Source: Fibrobacter sp. UBA4309 (GTDB taxonomy: Bacteria > Fibrobacterota > Fibrobacteria > Fibrobacterales > Fibrobacteraceae). From it: a stretch of 64,000 nt of DNA. This document shows positions 53,101 through 60,787 of this stretch, in pieces. The first letter of the stretch is position 1; each line of letters begins with the position of its first letter. Position numbers and translations under genes: made by a program. The stretch is from NCBI RefSeq assembly GCF_002395745.1, contig NZ_DGUN01000049.1, positions 138,947 through 202,946 of the forward strand, in the 5' to 3' direction. The notes beneath the pieces were generated by a model. That model ran no database searches, was not told the origin of the DNA, and saw only the letters and a list, made by a program, of their open reading frames with translations.

Positions 53101-53539
53101 TTTTTGAACCTCTGTTAATTAGAATGTTTCCGGGGGGAAAGATAGTAAATTAGACGAAAGACCGCTTCGCTGGTAGACGAAAGACGAAAGATTATAAGTT
53201 TTTTCCATGCAAAACGGCTTTTTTCTCTTTCGTCTACAGTCTATAGGGCCATAGGCCCGTTCTTTCGTCTATAAAAGGGGGAAGCCTCCCCCTGATTGCA
53301 GCCGCGGTTTCGTCATCCTGAGCGAAGCCCATCGGGCGTAGTCGAAGGATCTAGCCGCGTCTTCCATACACCCCTACGCCTAGGGGCTCCGCCCCTAAAA
53401 CCCCGAATTACGTCATTGCGAACCCCAAGCAGGGGTGAAGCAATCCATTCGCCCTGCTAGGGGACTCCTACGGAGTCCCTCGCCGCTCGGCTCGACAATG
53501 CAGAAATGCAAGCATTTCTGCGCTGCACTCGCCTCACTG
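53101..53539. repeat. 439-bp intergenic mosaic of dispersed repeats
   Basis: No gene seen. In order: AGACGAAAGA (53152) and AGACGAAAGACGAAAGA (53175-53191); the inverse TCTTTCGTCTA (53226-53236) and TTCTTTCGTCTA (53260-53271) around GGGCC-ata-GGCCC; CGTCATCCTGAG...TCGAAGGATC (53311-53351); GGGGC-tcc-GCCCC (53383-53395); CGTCATTGCGA...GAAGCAATCC around CCCC-aagca-GGGG (53411-53446); GGGACTCC-tac-GGAGTCCC (53461-53479); GCAGAAATGC-aa-GCATTTCTGC (53500-53521). The ilvC promoter must lie at its left edge. Confidence 0.85.
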
Positions 53540-54385
53540 CTAGTCCTTGAGACAACGAACAGAAAACCCGTAGTCCTTATTGCCGTAGTTCAGGTACGCG
53601 TAGTCGAAGTTGACGTACAAGAGCACGTTGTACGCGTAGTTGCTATCGTACTCCGTAGAACTCCAGAAGTACGCGTTGAGGCCCTCGTAGTTGCAACCCC
53701 CATTGCTGCCCCTGTCGCCGGCAGGCAACGCCGAGAACCCGAAAGCATCCGTGCCGTTGCCGTCATTAAACCAGCCACCGGTGGATTTAAGGGCCGTACC
53801 GGCACTATCCTGGCCGCCCACCGCCGTGAACAGGGTCTCGAATTCCGTTTTGCTGGGCAGGTGCCAGCCCTCGGGACAAATACCACGGACAGGATATGTC
53901 GGCGAGCAAGTCTTTTTGTAACCGCAGCCCTTGCCGTTTGTGGTCAATGTGCCGACGCTGTCCATGGCTGCCGCCCAGGTGTACAGGCGACCGTACTTGG
54001 TGCAGTTGGCGGAGTTGTTGTTGTAGCAGTAGCTATTCCCCGTCTCGTAATTCAGGTTCTCTGCCATCCACCACTGACTACCTATTTTAACAGTTTTATA
54101 TGTTTGACCATCACGTTCGTCAGTCAACGAATCATACTCACAGTTATCTTCTGTTTCCGTCTTACAAGGAACAGCCAACACTACAGAACTTGACGAAGAC
54201 TCCTCCTTGTCTGCCGAGGAGGACGAACTCTTGTTCTTTTCTGCACTGCTAGATTCCGGGTCGGAGCCCGGAATGACGGAGGAAGAACGGGAATTGTCGG
54301 CGTCGGACGGGGACCACGAATCGTCATCATCGCACCCGACAACAGCAAACGCCACCAAACTCATCGCAACAAGAACCTTCTTCAT
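53540..54385 (-). CDS. FISUMP-domain lipoprotein with Ser-rich linker
   Basis: 281 residues from ATG 54385 (MKKVLVAMSLVAF), which gives a lipobox ending VVGC; the frame upstream has no signal. Residues about 20-70 are Asp- and Ser-rich, and within them SVIPGSDPES is encoded by a dispersed repeat (54252-54278). From about 95 comes a complete FISUMP domain: YKTVKIGSQWWMAENLNYE, YGRLYTWAAAM, CPEGWHLPSKTEFETLF, FGFSALPAGDR, YFWSSTEYD and FSVRCLKD. A surface lipoprotein with a lectin-like fold; ligand unknown. Confidence 0.9.
   Translation of the reverse strand: MKKVLVAMSLVAFAVVGCDDDDSWSPSDADNSRSSSVIPGSDPESSSAEKNKSSSSSADKEESSSSSVVLAVPCKTETEDNCEYDSLTDERDGQTYKTVKIGSQWWMAENLNYETGNSYCYNNNSANCTKYGRLYTWAAAMDSVGTLTTNGKGCGYKKTCSPTYPVRGICPEGWHLPSKTEFETLFTAVGGQDSAGTALKSTGGWFNDGNGTDAFGFSALPAGDRGSNGGCNYEGLNAYFWSSTEYDSNYAYNVLLYVNFDYAYLNYGNKDYGFSVRCLKD
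54252..54278. repeat. GATTCCGG...CCGGAATGACG repeat inside the FISUMP lipoprotein gene
   Basis: GATTCCGG (54252-54259) and CCGGAATGACG (54268-54278) flank gtcggagc. It is the inverse of the repeat at 43459-43484 and is translated as part of the Ser-rich linker. Confidence 0.85.
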
Positions 54386-54516
54386 AAAAGCCCCCAAATA
54401 AAGTTTATTCAATGGATAATTTAATTTATTTTCACCCAGAAACAGCAAAACAAGCCCAAAGCATCAACACAAAAGCCGCCCGCACATCACGGACGGCCAA
54501 ATTGTTGGCCAAAAAA

Positions 54517-54939
54517 CTATGCCACAGTTTTCAGCAACTCCCTGCCAATACGGCGGAGTTCCTCATCAATGAGTTTCTTTCTTGCCGAAGATGGCTTTTT
54601 CGTACCATTTACGTATGCAGCAAAGAGGGGTTGCGGGATTCCCAATCGGCGGGCAAACGCCGATGCGTTCAGTTCGGGGAACAGCCAGAATATGCGGCCA
54701 ATGGGATTTGTCTTTTTCGGCGAAAAGAATCCCGAAAGTTCCAACCCCTCGTCCAGATCGTCAAACCACACGCCATCGCAATCAACGCGGCAGTTCTCCA
54801 ACTGTTTTCGCGTAGCCTTCCGCAGCGGTTCGTAATCTCGGATGAGTTCACGCCCGATTCGGCCATCTTTCAGTTCGACACAAACGGCATCCTTTTCGAC
54901 CCAAAGCCTTTTTACATCTTTTTCCGTAATTTCGCTCAT
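54517..54939 (-). CDS. DUF2442 protein with C-terminal HTH-like domain
   Basis: 140 residues. The first 80 match the DUF2442 pattern (VKRLWVEKDAVCVELKDGRI, LRKATRKQLENCRV, GVWFDDLDEGLEL). The end (ASAFARRLGIPQPLFAAYVNGTKKP) reads as a helix-turn-helix like that of antitoxins. DUF2442 genes often neighbour DUF4160 toxins, but no such partner is adjacent. GGAACG precedes the ATG. Confidence 0.75.
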   Translation of the reverse strand: MSEITEKDVKRLWVEKDAVCVELKDGRIGRELIRDYEPLRKATRKQLENCRVDCDGVWFDDLDEGLELSGFFSPKKTNPIGRIFWLFPELNASAFARRLGIPQPLFAAYVNGTKKPSSARKKLIDEELRRIGRELLKTVA

Positions 54940-55004
54940 CCGTTCGTTCCATGCCGTTTCTTTCTCTCCGCGCGAGCAGTTAAATTATTAGAGGCAAAGC
55001 CGCT

Positions 55005-55370
55005 CTACTTCCCGAAATCAAAAAATGCAGCGGGATCCGTTCCGAAGATTTTGCCGAGTTTTACGGCCATCTTGCGGGAAACCGTCCTGCGCCCATTTTC
55101 CATAGCGCACAGATTTTGCACCTGAATTCCAAGTTTCTCGGCCAAAGTCACCTGCGACCAGTTGCGCAAATCCCTATTCGCGACAATCATCTCTGCAGGC
55201 GTCGTCTCCAAAGACTTGAACCATTCCGACTCCTCAAAAGGAACGGCAACATCTTCATCGCTGACGATCACATTCTCCGGTTTATAGGTGTCCTTCAAGA
55301 ACCTGACAAGCGGAGCGGGGATATGCTTCGCCCTGATTTCAATACGGGGCCTTTTCACGACTGCCAGCAT
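55005..55370 (-). CDS. HigA-like Xre antitoxin
   Basis: 121 residues with an N-terminal extension and a C-terminal Xre helix-turn-helix (SQVTLAEKLGIQVQNLCAMENGRRTVSRKMAVKLGKIF). It overlaps the upstream toxin gene by 32 bp, and GAGG is 6 nt before its ATG. Toxin-first order is the hallmark of higBA. It should neutralise the toxin and repress the promoter at 55608-55636. Confidence 0.82.
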   Translation of the reverse strand: MLAVVKRPRIEIRAKHIPAPLVRFLKDTYKPENVIVSDEDVAVPFEESEWFKSLETTPAEMIVANRDLRNWSQVTLAEKLGIQVQNLCAMENGRRTVSRKMAVKLGKIFGTDPAAFFDFGK

Positions 55371-55602
55371 AATACACCTCGATATCTATAGAGCCATCTC
55401 TACAAGTCCAGCACGCCACCCAGTTAAGAGCCAGGTGACAATGGTACCTGTCGCCTCCGAGCTTGGAGTAATGCCAAAACAATGGTTGAATCGGCCCGGA
55501 GACCTTGAGTGACTGGACGAGAGCCTTAAGCTTATTTTGCACAGCCTTCGGCATCGTCGCAGCACTTCTTTGCGCTCTTTTGGTTATAGTTACATTGTAC
55601 AT
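55339..55602 (-). CDS. RelE/HigB-superfamily toxin
   Basis: 87 residues, basic: MYNVTITKRAQRSAATMP, LKALVQSLKVSGP, YHCHLALNWVACW and IDIEVYYAGSREKAPY follow the RelE fold (N-terminal helices, then beta sheet). RelE/HigB toxins cleave mRNA on the ribosome; catalytic residues are variable and cannot be confirmed. It is the first gene of the pair with the Xre antitoxin. Confidence 0.8.
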   Translation of the reverse strand: MYNVTITKRAQRSAATMPKAVQNKLKALVQSLKVSGPIQPLFWHYSKLGGDRYHCHLALNWVACWTCRDGSIDIEVYYAGSREKAPY

Positions 55603-55607
55603 AGTTG

Positions 55608-55636
55608 AATATAATCAATTTTTGATTATTTGTCAA
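55608..55636 (-). promoter_or_regulatory. Toxin-antitoxin promoter with palindromic operator in the spacer
   Basis: Minus strand TTGACA (55636-55631), 17 bp, TATATT (55613-55608), 6 bp before the toxin ATG. The spacer holds the palindrome ATAATCAA-ttt-TTGATTAT (55611-55629), an ideal site for repression by the antitoxin. The promoter lies across the end of the upstream 77-residue gene. Confidence 0.75.
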
Positions 55637-55859
55637 GTTTTATCTCTTTTTTTTCGCCATACTCCTTCAAGCAAGCTTTAAATATGAGCGTTACCAATTC
55701 AGAAACCGTAATTTCCCGCTTTTTCGCTTCAGCCTCAAGTTTTTCGACAACCCACACAGGCATTTCCCAAACACAATCAACAAAGCCATCACCAGTTGGT
55801 GTTTCGGATATAACCCTAAACGGGAAATCCTCTTTGCATTTTTCGATGTTGTTATTCAT
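55626..55859 (-). CDS. Small hypothetical protein, possibly ribbon-helix-helix
   Basis: 77 residues from ATG 55859, 5 nt after GGAGG; the longer frame to 55949 has no ribosome site. A strand (FPFRVISETPTGDGFVDCVW) precedes two helices (VVEKLEAEAKKR, TVSELVTLIFKACLKEY) in the spacing of a ribbon-helix-helix or Arc-like fold. Its 3' end carries the promoter of the toxin-antitoxin pair. Function unknown. Confidence 0.65.
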   Translation of the reverse strand: MNNNIEKCKEDFPFRVISETPTGDGFVDCVWEMPVWVVEKLEAEAKKREITVSELVTLIFKACLKEYGEKKEIKLDK

Positions 55860-55933
55860 ACAGCCTCCGTTTTGTGGTCGCATTTGCGGCCAGTTTATTG
55901 TTAGAGGCGCTCCCTTCAATCCAAAATTCAGGA

Positions 55934-55977
55934 TAAAAAAAGAACGCATCTCGCCTTTCCTTAGACGAGATGCGTTC
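55934..55977 (-). terminator. Rho-independent terminator of the small hydrolase gene
   Basis: A 12-bp perfect stem, GAACGCATCTCG/CGAGATGCGTTC with a 12-nt loop, followed on the minus strand by seven T. Confidence 0.85.
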
Positions 55978-56068
55978 GGGGATGCAGTAATTGTACCTAT
56001 ATTTTACAACCGTGGCAAGGGGAGCACGAAAAATTTACAATCCGAAAAGGACAGTTCAAGAAACTTCT

Positions 56069-56671
56069 TCATAAAGCCTCCGCTCTAATCCACTTGTCCA
56101 GAAAAGCCATCTGCTCGGCGGTGTGGAACCAGTGTTCGCCGCCGTCCATCACGGTCAGGGGCGCGCCGATTTTCCGGGCGAAATCACGCATCGTGTCTAG
56201 CGAGGTCAGGTTGTCGTTCGAGCCGTACAGAATTTTTGTCGGGACGCGCCACTCGATCGGATTTTCACGCACGTAGCACAGGTATTCCCACGAGAGTGTT
56301 TCGCCAAAATTCGTCGGCACGGTTTTCTTTTCGCGGAGTTCCTCTTCGGGAACTCCCGCCCACGTCATCATGTCGCAAACCAGCTTTTCCATGTTGACTA
56401 TCGGCGAAATAAAGTACGCCTGTTTGACGGGTTTATCGGCCAGCGCATTCATCGAAAAGAACGCCCCGATGCTATTTGCCACAAGGGTCACTTCGTCATA
56501 GCCCGCCGCGACAGAATCAAAATATACCGGGAATTCCTTCTTGGCATCCCACGGCGTTTCCGCCTTGTAATCGAATCCGAGTACATCGGCATCAGGGAAC
56601 AGGTTCTTGTAATGCCGCGCCTCGTCAGCGTTCCCGCCCTTGCCGTGCACGTAAATAACAAGCTTCTTCAT
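56069..56671 (-). CDS. Small alpha/beta hydrolase
   Basis: 200 residues: MKKLVIYVHGKGGNADEA (oxyanion HG motif), nucleophile Ser in VANSIGAFF (GxSxG variant), the acid in LYGSNDNLT and the catalytic His in GGEHWFH. The triad is intact. Close in shape to YdeN/RBBP9-like small esterases; substrate unknown. Monocistronic, with a terminator 92 bp downstream. Confidence 0.82.
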   Translation of the reverse strand: MKKLVIYVHGKGGNADEARHYKNLFPDADVLGFDYKAETPWDAKKEFPVYFDSVAAGYDEVTLVANSIGAFFSMNALADKPVKQAYFISPIVNMEKLVCDMMTWAGVPEEELREKKTVPTNFGETLSWEYLCYVRENPIEWRVPTKILYGSNDNLTSLDTMRDFARKIGAPLTVMDGGEHWFHTAEQMAFLDKWIRAEAL

Positions 56672-56708
56672 TTTTTCATCAAGTTCAAAAATATTGCGCC
56701 TTCGTTTT

Positions 56709-57617
56709 TCAGTACTTTATCTTGAAGTAATCCAGCAGGGCCTTATAGTTGTCCTGCGCCGTAAGGCAAGTGTCCTGCATGAATTCGTTCACGCGGCCCC
56801 ACTTCTGGATTCCGCGGTAATAGAACAGCCGCAGTTCCTCGCTAATGATGAACGGGACAATCCTGTTTTGCAGGCATTGCCAGAGCATAAGCAGTCGACC
56901 AACGCGGCCATTACCATCCTGAAACGGGTGAATCCGTTCGAACTTCACATGAAAATCGATCACGTCGTCCAAAGAAATCGTGCCTCTCGAATTGAAGTCC
57001 GAAATCAATTTTGCCATGTGCTTGTGCACGGCCTTGGGCTCCACGGTCTTTTCCTCGCCCACTTCGTTGGGTAATTTCTTGTAATCCCCCACCACAAACC
57101 AGTCTTTCTGGCTATCCGAAGTATTCGCTTTCAGAATCCGATGGAGTTGCTTGATGTGCGCCTCAGTCACCTTGTCCGTCGCATGGTCAATGACATAGTC
57201 AATACAGCGGAAATGGTTGACAGTTTCCATGATGTCGTCGATGCGCGTGTTCTCGGAAGTCGCCCCCAGCGTATTCGTCTCGAAAATGAACCGCGTCTGT
57301 TCCTTGGTCAAGCGACTCCCTTCGATATGGTTCGAATTGTAGGTCAGGTCAATCTGGGTGCGATGATAAATGCCCCCCTTGAGGCGGCCCTGCTTTTCTT
57401 GACGCAGGCGCTCCAGCAGAGGCGACAGTTTCGCCTTCCCCTTCTTGGGTAGGACTGTATCGGCAGGAATACTCCAAGTCTTGCCGGTAAGGAAAGCCCC
57501 CTCAATCTTGCCCGTAGCACAATAGTTACGGGCCGTACGCTCGCTAACTCCGTACTTCTCCGCAAAGCGGGTGACGGAAATATAAATTGCATCTATCGGC
57601 AAATTTTGGTCTTTCAT
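56709..57617 (-). CDS. Class II Fic-domain protein with N-terminal HTH
   Basis: 302 residues. A short N-terminal helix-turn-helix-like segment (ISVTRFAEKYGVSERTARNYC) is followed by the inhibitory helix motif SNHIEGS ((S/T)xxxE(G/N), class II) and the Fic core with the complete catalytic motif HPFQDGNGRVGR (about residues 225-236). Fic enzymes transfer AMP from ATP to hydroxyl side chains; both activity and self-inhibition look intact. A 32-bp palindrome overlaps its promoter. No antitoxin gene is adjacent. Confidence 0.9.
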   Translation of the reverse strand: MKDQNLPIDAIYISVTRFAEKYGVSERTARNYCATGKIEGAFLTGKTWSIPADTVLPKKGKAKLSPLLERLRQEKQGRLKGGIYHRTQIDLTYNSNHIEGSRLTKEQTRFIFETNTLGATSENTRIDDIMETVNHFRCIDYVIDHATDKVTEAHIKQLHRILKANTSDSQKDWFVVGDYKKLPNEVGEEKTVEPKAVHKHMAKLISDFNSRGTISLDDVIDFHVKFERIHPFQDGNGRVGRLLMLWQCLQNRIVPFIISEELRLFYYRGIQKWGRVNEFMQDTCLTAQDNYKALLDYFKIKY

Positions 57618-57662
57618 ACACCAAAATATACATAAAATTTGCCGATATCGGCAAATTTTATG
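57594..57662 (-). promoter_or_regulatory. fic promoter with perfect 32-bp palindrome and an intragenic half-site
   Basis: 57631-57662 is a perfect palindrome with half CATAAAATTTGCCGAT. On the minus strand TTGCCG (57654-57649), 18 bp, TATATT (57630-57625) forms a promoter that the palindrome overlaps, with the ATG only 7 bp beyond. A further half-site TATCGGCAAATTTT lies inside the coding start (57594-57607). Confidence 0.75.
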
Positions 57663-57686
57663 TTAAAAACGAGTAAAAAACACCAT

Positions 57687-58397
57687 CTAGCCTTCGAATT
57701 TCCAGCCGCAATCGTTGTGGTAGACCATCTGGTGGGTCATGCCGCCATCGATGCAGATGTTTTCGCCGGTAATGAATCCGGCTTTTTCGCTTGCGAGGTA
57801 AAGCACCATGTTCGCGATGTCCAAGGGGTTACCGACGCGGCCTGCGGGCTGCTGTGTGGCATCGGGGCCTTCGTAGGTTTTGAAATCCGTATCGATCCAG
57901 CCCGGCGAAATCGAGTTTACGCGCACGCAGCCTGCAAAACTTACAGCAAGCGCATGCGTGAGGGCTGCAATCCCGCCCTTCGCCGCCGTATAGCTTTCTG
58001 TTTGCGGTTGGCTCATGCGGTCGCGACTCGAGGAAATGTTTATAATGCTTGCTCCCTTCACAAAATGCGGAGTAAAAAGTTTCGCGAGGTAGAACGGGGC
58101 AGTCACGCCGACAGCCAGCGCATAGCTGAATTCTTCGTAGCTACATTCGTCAACGCCCTTCATCAGCGGTAGCGCATTATTTACCAGCACATCCACGTGC
58201 CCGTACTTTTCAATGACGAACTGCGCAAACTTTTCGAGGACATCCTTCTTCGACAAGTCCCCCACAAAGCAGGGATTCTCGCGGATGTCAATGTAGGCGA
58301 CCTTCGCGCCCTCTTTCTCGAATTCACTCACGACGGTCGCACCGATTCCGTGCGCCCCGCCCGTCACCACGACCACTTTATCTTCAAACGATTTCAT
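57687..58397 (-). CDS. Short-chain dehydrogenase/reductase
   Basis: 236 residues, classical SDR: cofactor motif VVTGGAHGIGATV, LVNNALPLM (NNAG variant), catalytic Ser in INISSS, YTAAKGG (YxxxK) and SPGWIDTDF. An acidic residue after strand 2 (YIDIRE) points to NAD(H). Substrate unknown. No Shine-Dalgarno is visible; the transcript may be leaderless or short. Confidence 0.88.
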   Translation of the reverse strand: MKSFEDKVVVVTGGAHGIGATVVSEFEKEGAKVAYIDIRENPCFVGDLSKKDVLEKFAQFVIEKYGHVDVLVNNALPLMKGVDECSYEEFSYALAVGVTAPFYLAKLFTPHFVKGASIINISSSRDRMSQPQTESYTAAKGGIAALTHALAVSFAGCVRVNSISPGWIDTDFKTYEGPDATQQPAGRVGNPLDIANMVLYLASEKAGFITGENICIDGGMTHQMVYHNDCGWKFEG

Positions 58398-58478
58398 GAG
58401 AGAAAATATACACTAAAACACACCGAAGCGCGTTCAACAACTTGACACGCAAGCCGCATTATCCTATTCTTTCCGCAA

Positions 58479-59033
58479 ATGCTCCAGTTTTTCGATGTTA
58501 CAAGAGATGCCCCCTGGTTTCCGCAGGTCAAGGCGCTGTATGAATCGGCGTTCCCGGCGAACGAGCGCATCCCGATAAAGCATTTGCTCGACGATAAAAT
58601 CAAGCGGGAATTTTGGGCGTTTTTCGACAAGGAGGATGGTGCGAACGACGCGGTTTCTAGGTTCTGCGGGTTTTCAAATTCCATTTCACACGGGAGCATC
58701 ACGAACATCGTCTATTTCGCCGTCGTGCCCGAACTGCGCAGCCGCGGATACGGCTCGCAAATTTTGCAGGCCATCCGCAGGCAACACCCCGACACGCGCA
58801 TCGTCGTCGATATCGAAGTCGAAGAAGATTCCAAGGACGCCGAAGAACTCGAACGCAGGAACCGCCGCCGCGAATTTTACACCCGCAACGGCTTTGACTC
58901 CTCCCCCGTCGATTACGTCTGGCAAGGCGAACACTACCGGCTACTCAGCGCAGGCGGCACTGTCAACGAAAAAGAATTCCGCGACTTCTGGAAAGAAATC
59001 CTGAAGAACGTCCCCGGAGCGAAATACCCGTAA
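58479..59033 (+). CDS. GNAT-family N-acetyltransferase
   Basis: 184 residues. The acetyl-CoA motif A is AVVPELRSRGYGSQIL (R/Q-x-x-G-x-G/A), followed by VVDIEVEE and REFYTRNGF (motif B). The N-terminal ESAFPANERIPI is common in this subgroup. Substrate unknown; single gene. Confidence 0.83.
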   Translation: MLQFFDVTRDAPWFPQVKALYESAFPANERIPIKHLLDDKIKREFWAFFDKEDGANDAVSRFCGFSNSISHGSITNIVYFAVVPELRSRGYGSQILQAIRRQHPDTRIVVDIEVEEDSKDAEELERRNRRREFYTRNGFDSSPVDYVWQGEHYRLLSAGGTVNEKEFRDFWKEILKNVPGAKYP

Positions 59034-59091
59034 AAACTTATAGGGGCTCTTTTTGAGCTGAGAAAAAAAATCCAAAACTAACGCCCGCCCC

Positions 59092-59122
59092 TGTTGCCTA
59101 TCTAGCAACAAAAGACTATATT
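59092..59122 (+). promoter_or_regulatory. Promoter/operator of the YefM-RelE-like pair
   Basis: TTGCCT (59094-59099), 17 bp, TATATT (59117-59122). The inverted repeat TGTTGC-n7-GCAACA (59092-59110) covers the -35, as expected for antitoxin autoregulation. Confidence 0.65.
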
Positions 59123-59163
59123 TAATACCAAATTCAGTCCGATTTAAACAAGAAAGGCTCATC

Positions 59164-59439
59164 ATGAACCCGATAAAGAACATCAAGCCGATTTCATACA
59201 TCAAGGCGAATGCCGCACAGGTTTTGGATCACGTATGCGAGTCACACTCGCCTTACGTGGTCACGCAGAACGGGGAGGCTCGCGGAGTCATCTTGGACGT
59301 TGAAACATTCCAGACCATGCAAGACGGGCTCAAGCTCTTCAAGTTGTTCGCGCAGAGCGAAACCGAAATCGCCAAAGGCGAAGTCGTTCCGCAAAAAGAC
59401 CTTTTTGATTCCCTGGAGCGTGAACTGAATGCCAAGTAA
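59164..59439 (+). CDS. Phd/YefM-family antitoxin
   Basis: 91 residues. The N-terminal domain (ISYIKANAAQVLDHVCE, YVVTQNGEARGVILDVETFQTM) is the Phd/YefM dimerisation and DNA-binding fold; the C-terminal acidic helix should wrap the toxin. It overlaps the toxin gene by 11 bp. Confidence 0.9.
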   Translation: MNPIKNIKPISYIKANAAQVLDHVCESHSPYVVTQNGEARGVILDVETFQTMQDGLKLFKLFAQSETEIAKGEVVPQKDLFDSLERELNAK

Positions 59440-59758
59440 AAAATTTCAGGTTATCTGGTCGAAATCGGCCGCATTCGACTTAAAATCCATCGTCACGTTC
59501 ATCGCAAAAGACAGCCCCCAAAATGCCCGAGACGTCTTGGCAAGAATCAAACGCGAATGTAAAATGCTTGAGTCGTTCCCGAACCTGGGTAAAGTCCCTG
59601 CCGAACTCGAAGCCCTGCAAATAGGGGGCTACCGGGAATTATCCATTTCACCCTGGCGGGTATTCTACAAGAAGCTCCTCAATCAGGTTTTCGTTGTCGC
59701 CGTCGTAGATTCCAGACGCGATCTAGAAGATGCGCTATGGAACAGGCTAATGCGCTAG
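59429..59758 (+). CDS. RelE/ParE-family toxin
   Basis: 109 residues: VIWSKSAAFDLKSIVTFIAKDSP, FPNLGKVPAEL, YRELSISPWRVFYK and VVAVVDSRRDLEDAL follow the RelE/ParE fold with the conserved REL and WRVFY strands. It could inhibit gyrase or cleave mRNA; the family does not settle which. Paired with the antitoxin just upstream. Confidence 0.88.
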   Translation: MPSKKFQVIWSKSAAFDLKSIVTFIAKDSPQNARDVLARIKRECKMLESFPNLGKVPAELEALQIGGYRELSISPWRVFYKKLLNQVFVVAVVDSRRDLEDALWNRLMR

Positions 59759-59793
59759 GGGCTCTTTTTGTTATTATCTTTTCAAGGTCCCTG

Positions 59794-60720
59794 ATGAAGT
59801 GCGTCCTGAAAATATTCCTGTTTGCCCTGGTATTCGCGGGGTTTGCCTTTGCCGAAGCGCAAGACGGCGACGAGCCTTCGGTTTCCAAGTTCCGTGAACG
59901 GTTCTCGCTGCGTTTCTTGTGCGATTACAATTTCGTGGCTATCTGGAATTCCGCCTACAACAACTCGATGCTCAATTCGAACCGCCCGGTCGATGTGGGC
60001 ATCGGCGTCGGTTACGACAGTCTGTTTACCACATTCGGGATTTCGTGGGACGTGTCCGCCGATTTCAAGTACAGCCTCCCTTTTACCACTTCAAAAGAAA
60101 AATCGAACACCCAGGCTTTCGAGACGGGGCTTGACTTTTTCCCGGGAAACTGGTGGCTTGCGGCAAAGCTCCGCTTTTACAGCGGCTTTACCACGGAAGT
60201 CGAACGCGACGGCGAAAAGGAGCAGGAATTCATAGACCTCTGGTTTGCGGACATGTATTTCTCGATGCTCTGGATGGCGACTGCGAAAGGAAATTTCGCC
60301 CCCAGGAGTGCCTACTTTTTGGATCGCCGTCAAAAGAAATCTGCCGGGAGTTTGATTATCGGCGGGCGCCTGCAGCGAAACATTGCCGAAGACAACGACG
60401 GGGTTCTCGGCTACGAAAACGACAAGCGCGACATCACCTCCATCTGGGGTGACGTCGGGTACACCTACACCTTCGTTTTCAGCAACGGGTATTTCTGGAA
60501 CCTCTGGGGCGTTGTAGGCATCGCGTACGGCCGCGAACACGCAGACGACGGCAACCTGCTCTTACCCGAATCGGACATAAAGACCGCTTTTGGCTACATC
60601 GGCGAAAAATGGGCATGGAACATCGTTCTTAAAAGCGAGTATTCTGCCATCGCGTTTGGCGAACACCTGGAACAAAAATACGTAGCGGCCTTCGAGATCC
60701 TTGTGGTGCGCAGGTTCTAG
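59794..60720 (+). CDS. DUF4421-like outer-membrane protein
   Basis: 308 residues from ATG 59794 (MKCVLKIFLFALVFAG), which gives a signal peptide ending AFAEA; an earlier ATG at 59737 lies within the toxin gene. RFSLRFLCDYN, NRPVDVGIGVGYDSLF and the later aromatic strands resemble DUF4421 barrels of Bacteroidetes. It ends in VVRRF with a terminal Phe. Role unknown. Confidence 0.7.
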   Translation: MKCVLKIFLFALVFAGFAFAEAQDGDEPSVSKFRERFSLRFLCDYNFVAIWNSAYNNSMLNSNRPVDVGIGVGYDSLFTTFGISWDVSADFKYSLPFTTSKEKSNTQAFETGLDFFPGNWWLAAKLRFYSGFTTEVERDGEKEQEFIDLWFADMYFSMLWMATAKGNFAPRSAYFLDRRQKKSAGSLIIGGRLQRNIAEDNDGVLGYENDKRDITSIWGDVGYTYTFVFSNGYFWNLWGVVGIAYGREHADDGNLLLPESDIKTAFGYIGEKWAWNIVLKSEYSAIAFGEHLEQKYVAAFEILVVRRF

Positions 60721-60787
60721 CCGGCAAAAGTTTTCCAACCTCGATTTACTATTTTTTTGCATACTCTCATAACTTCAGGACCATTCT

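Noticed and set aside
56004..56072. 22-codon frame starting in the hydrolase stop (ATGA) with GGAGG upstream
   Set aside because: The GGAGG is part of the hydrolase codons and the peptide has no support beyond position; kept out of the gene list.
53101..60720. Prophage or integrative element
   Set aside because: No integrase, transposase, structural phage gene or direct-repeat boundary could be found.
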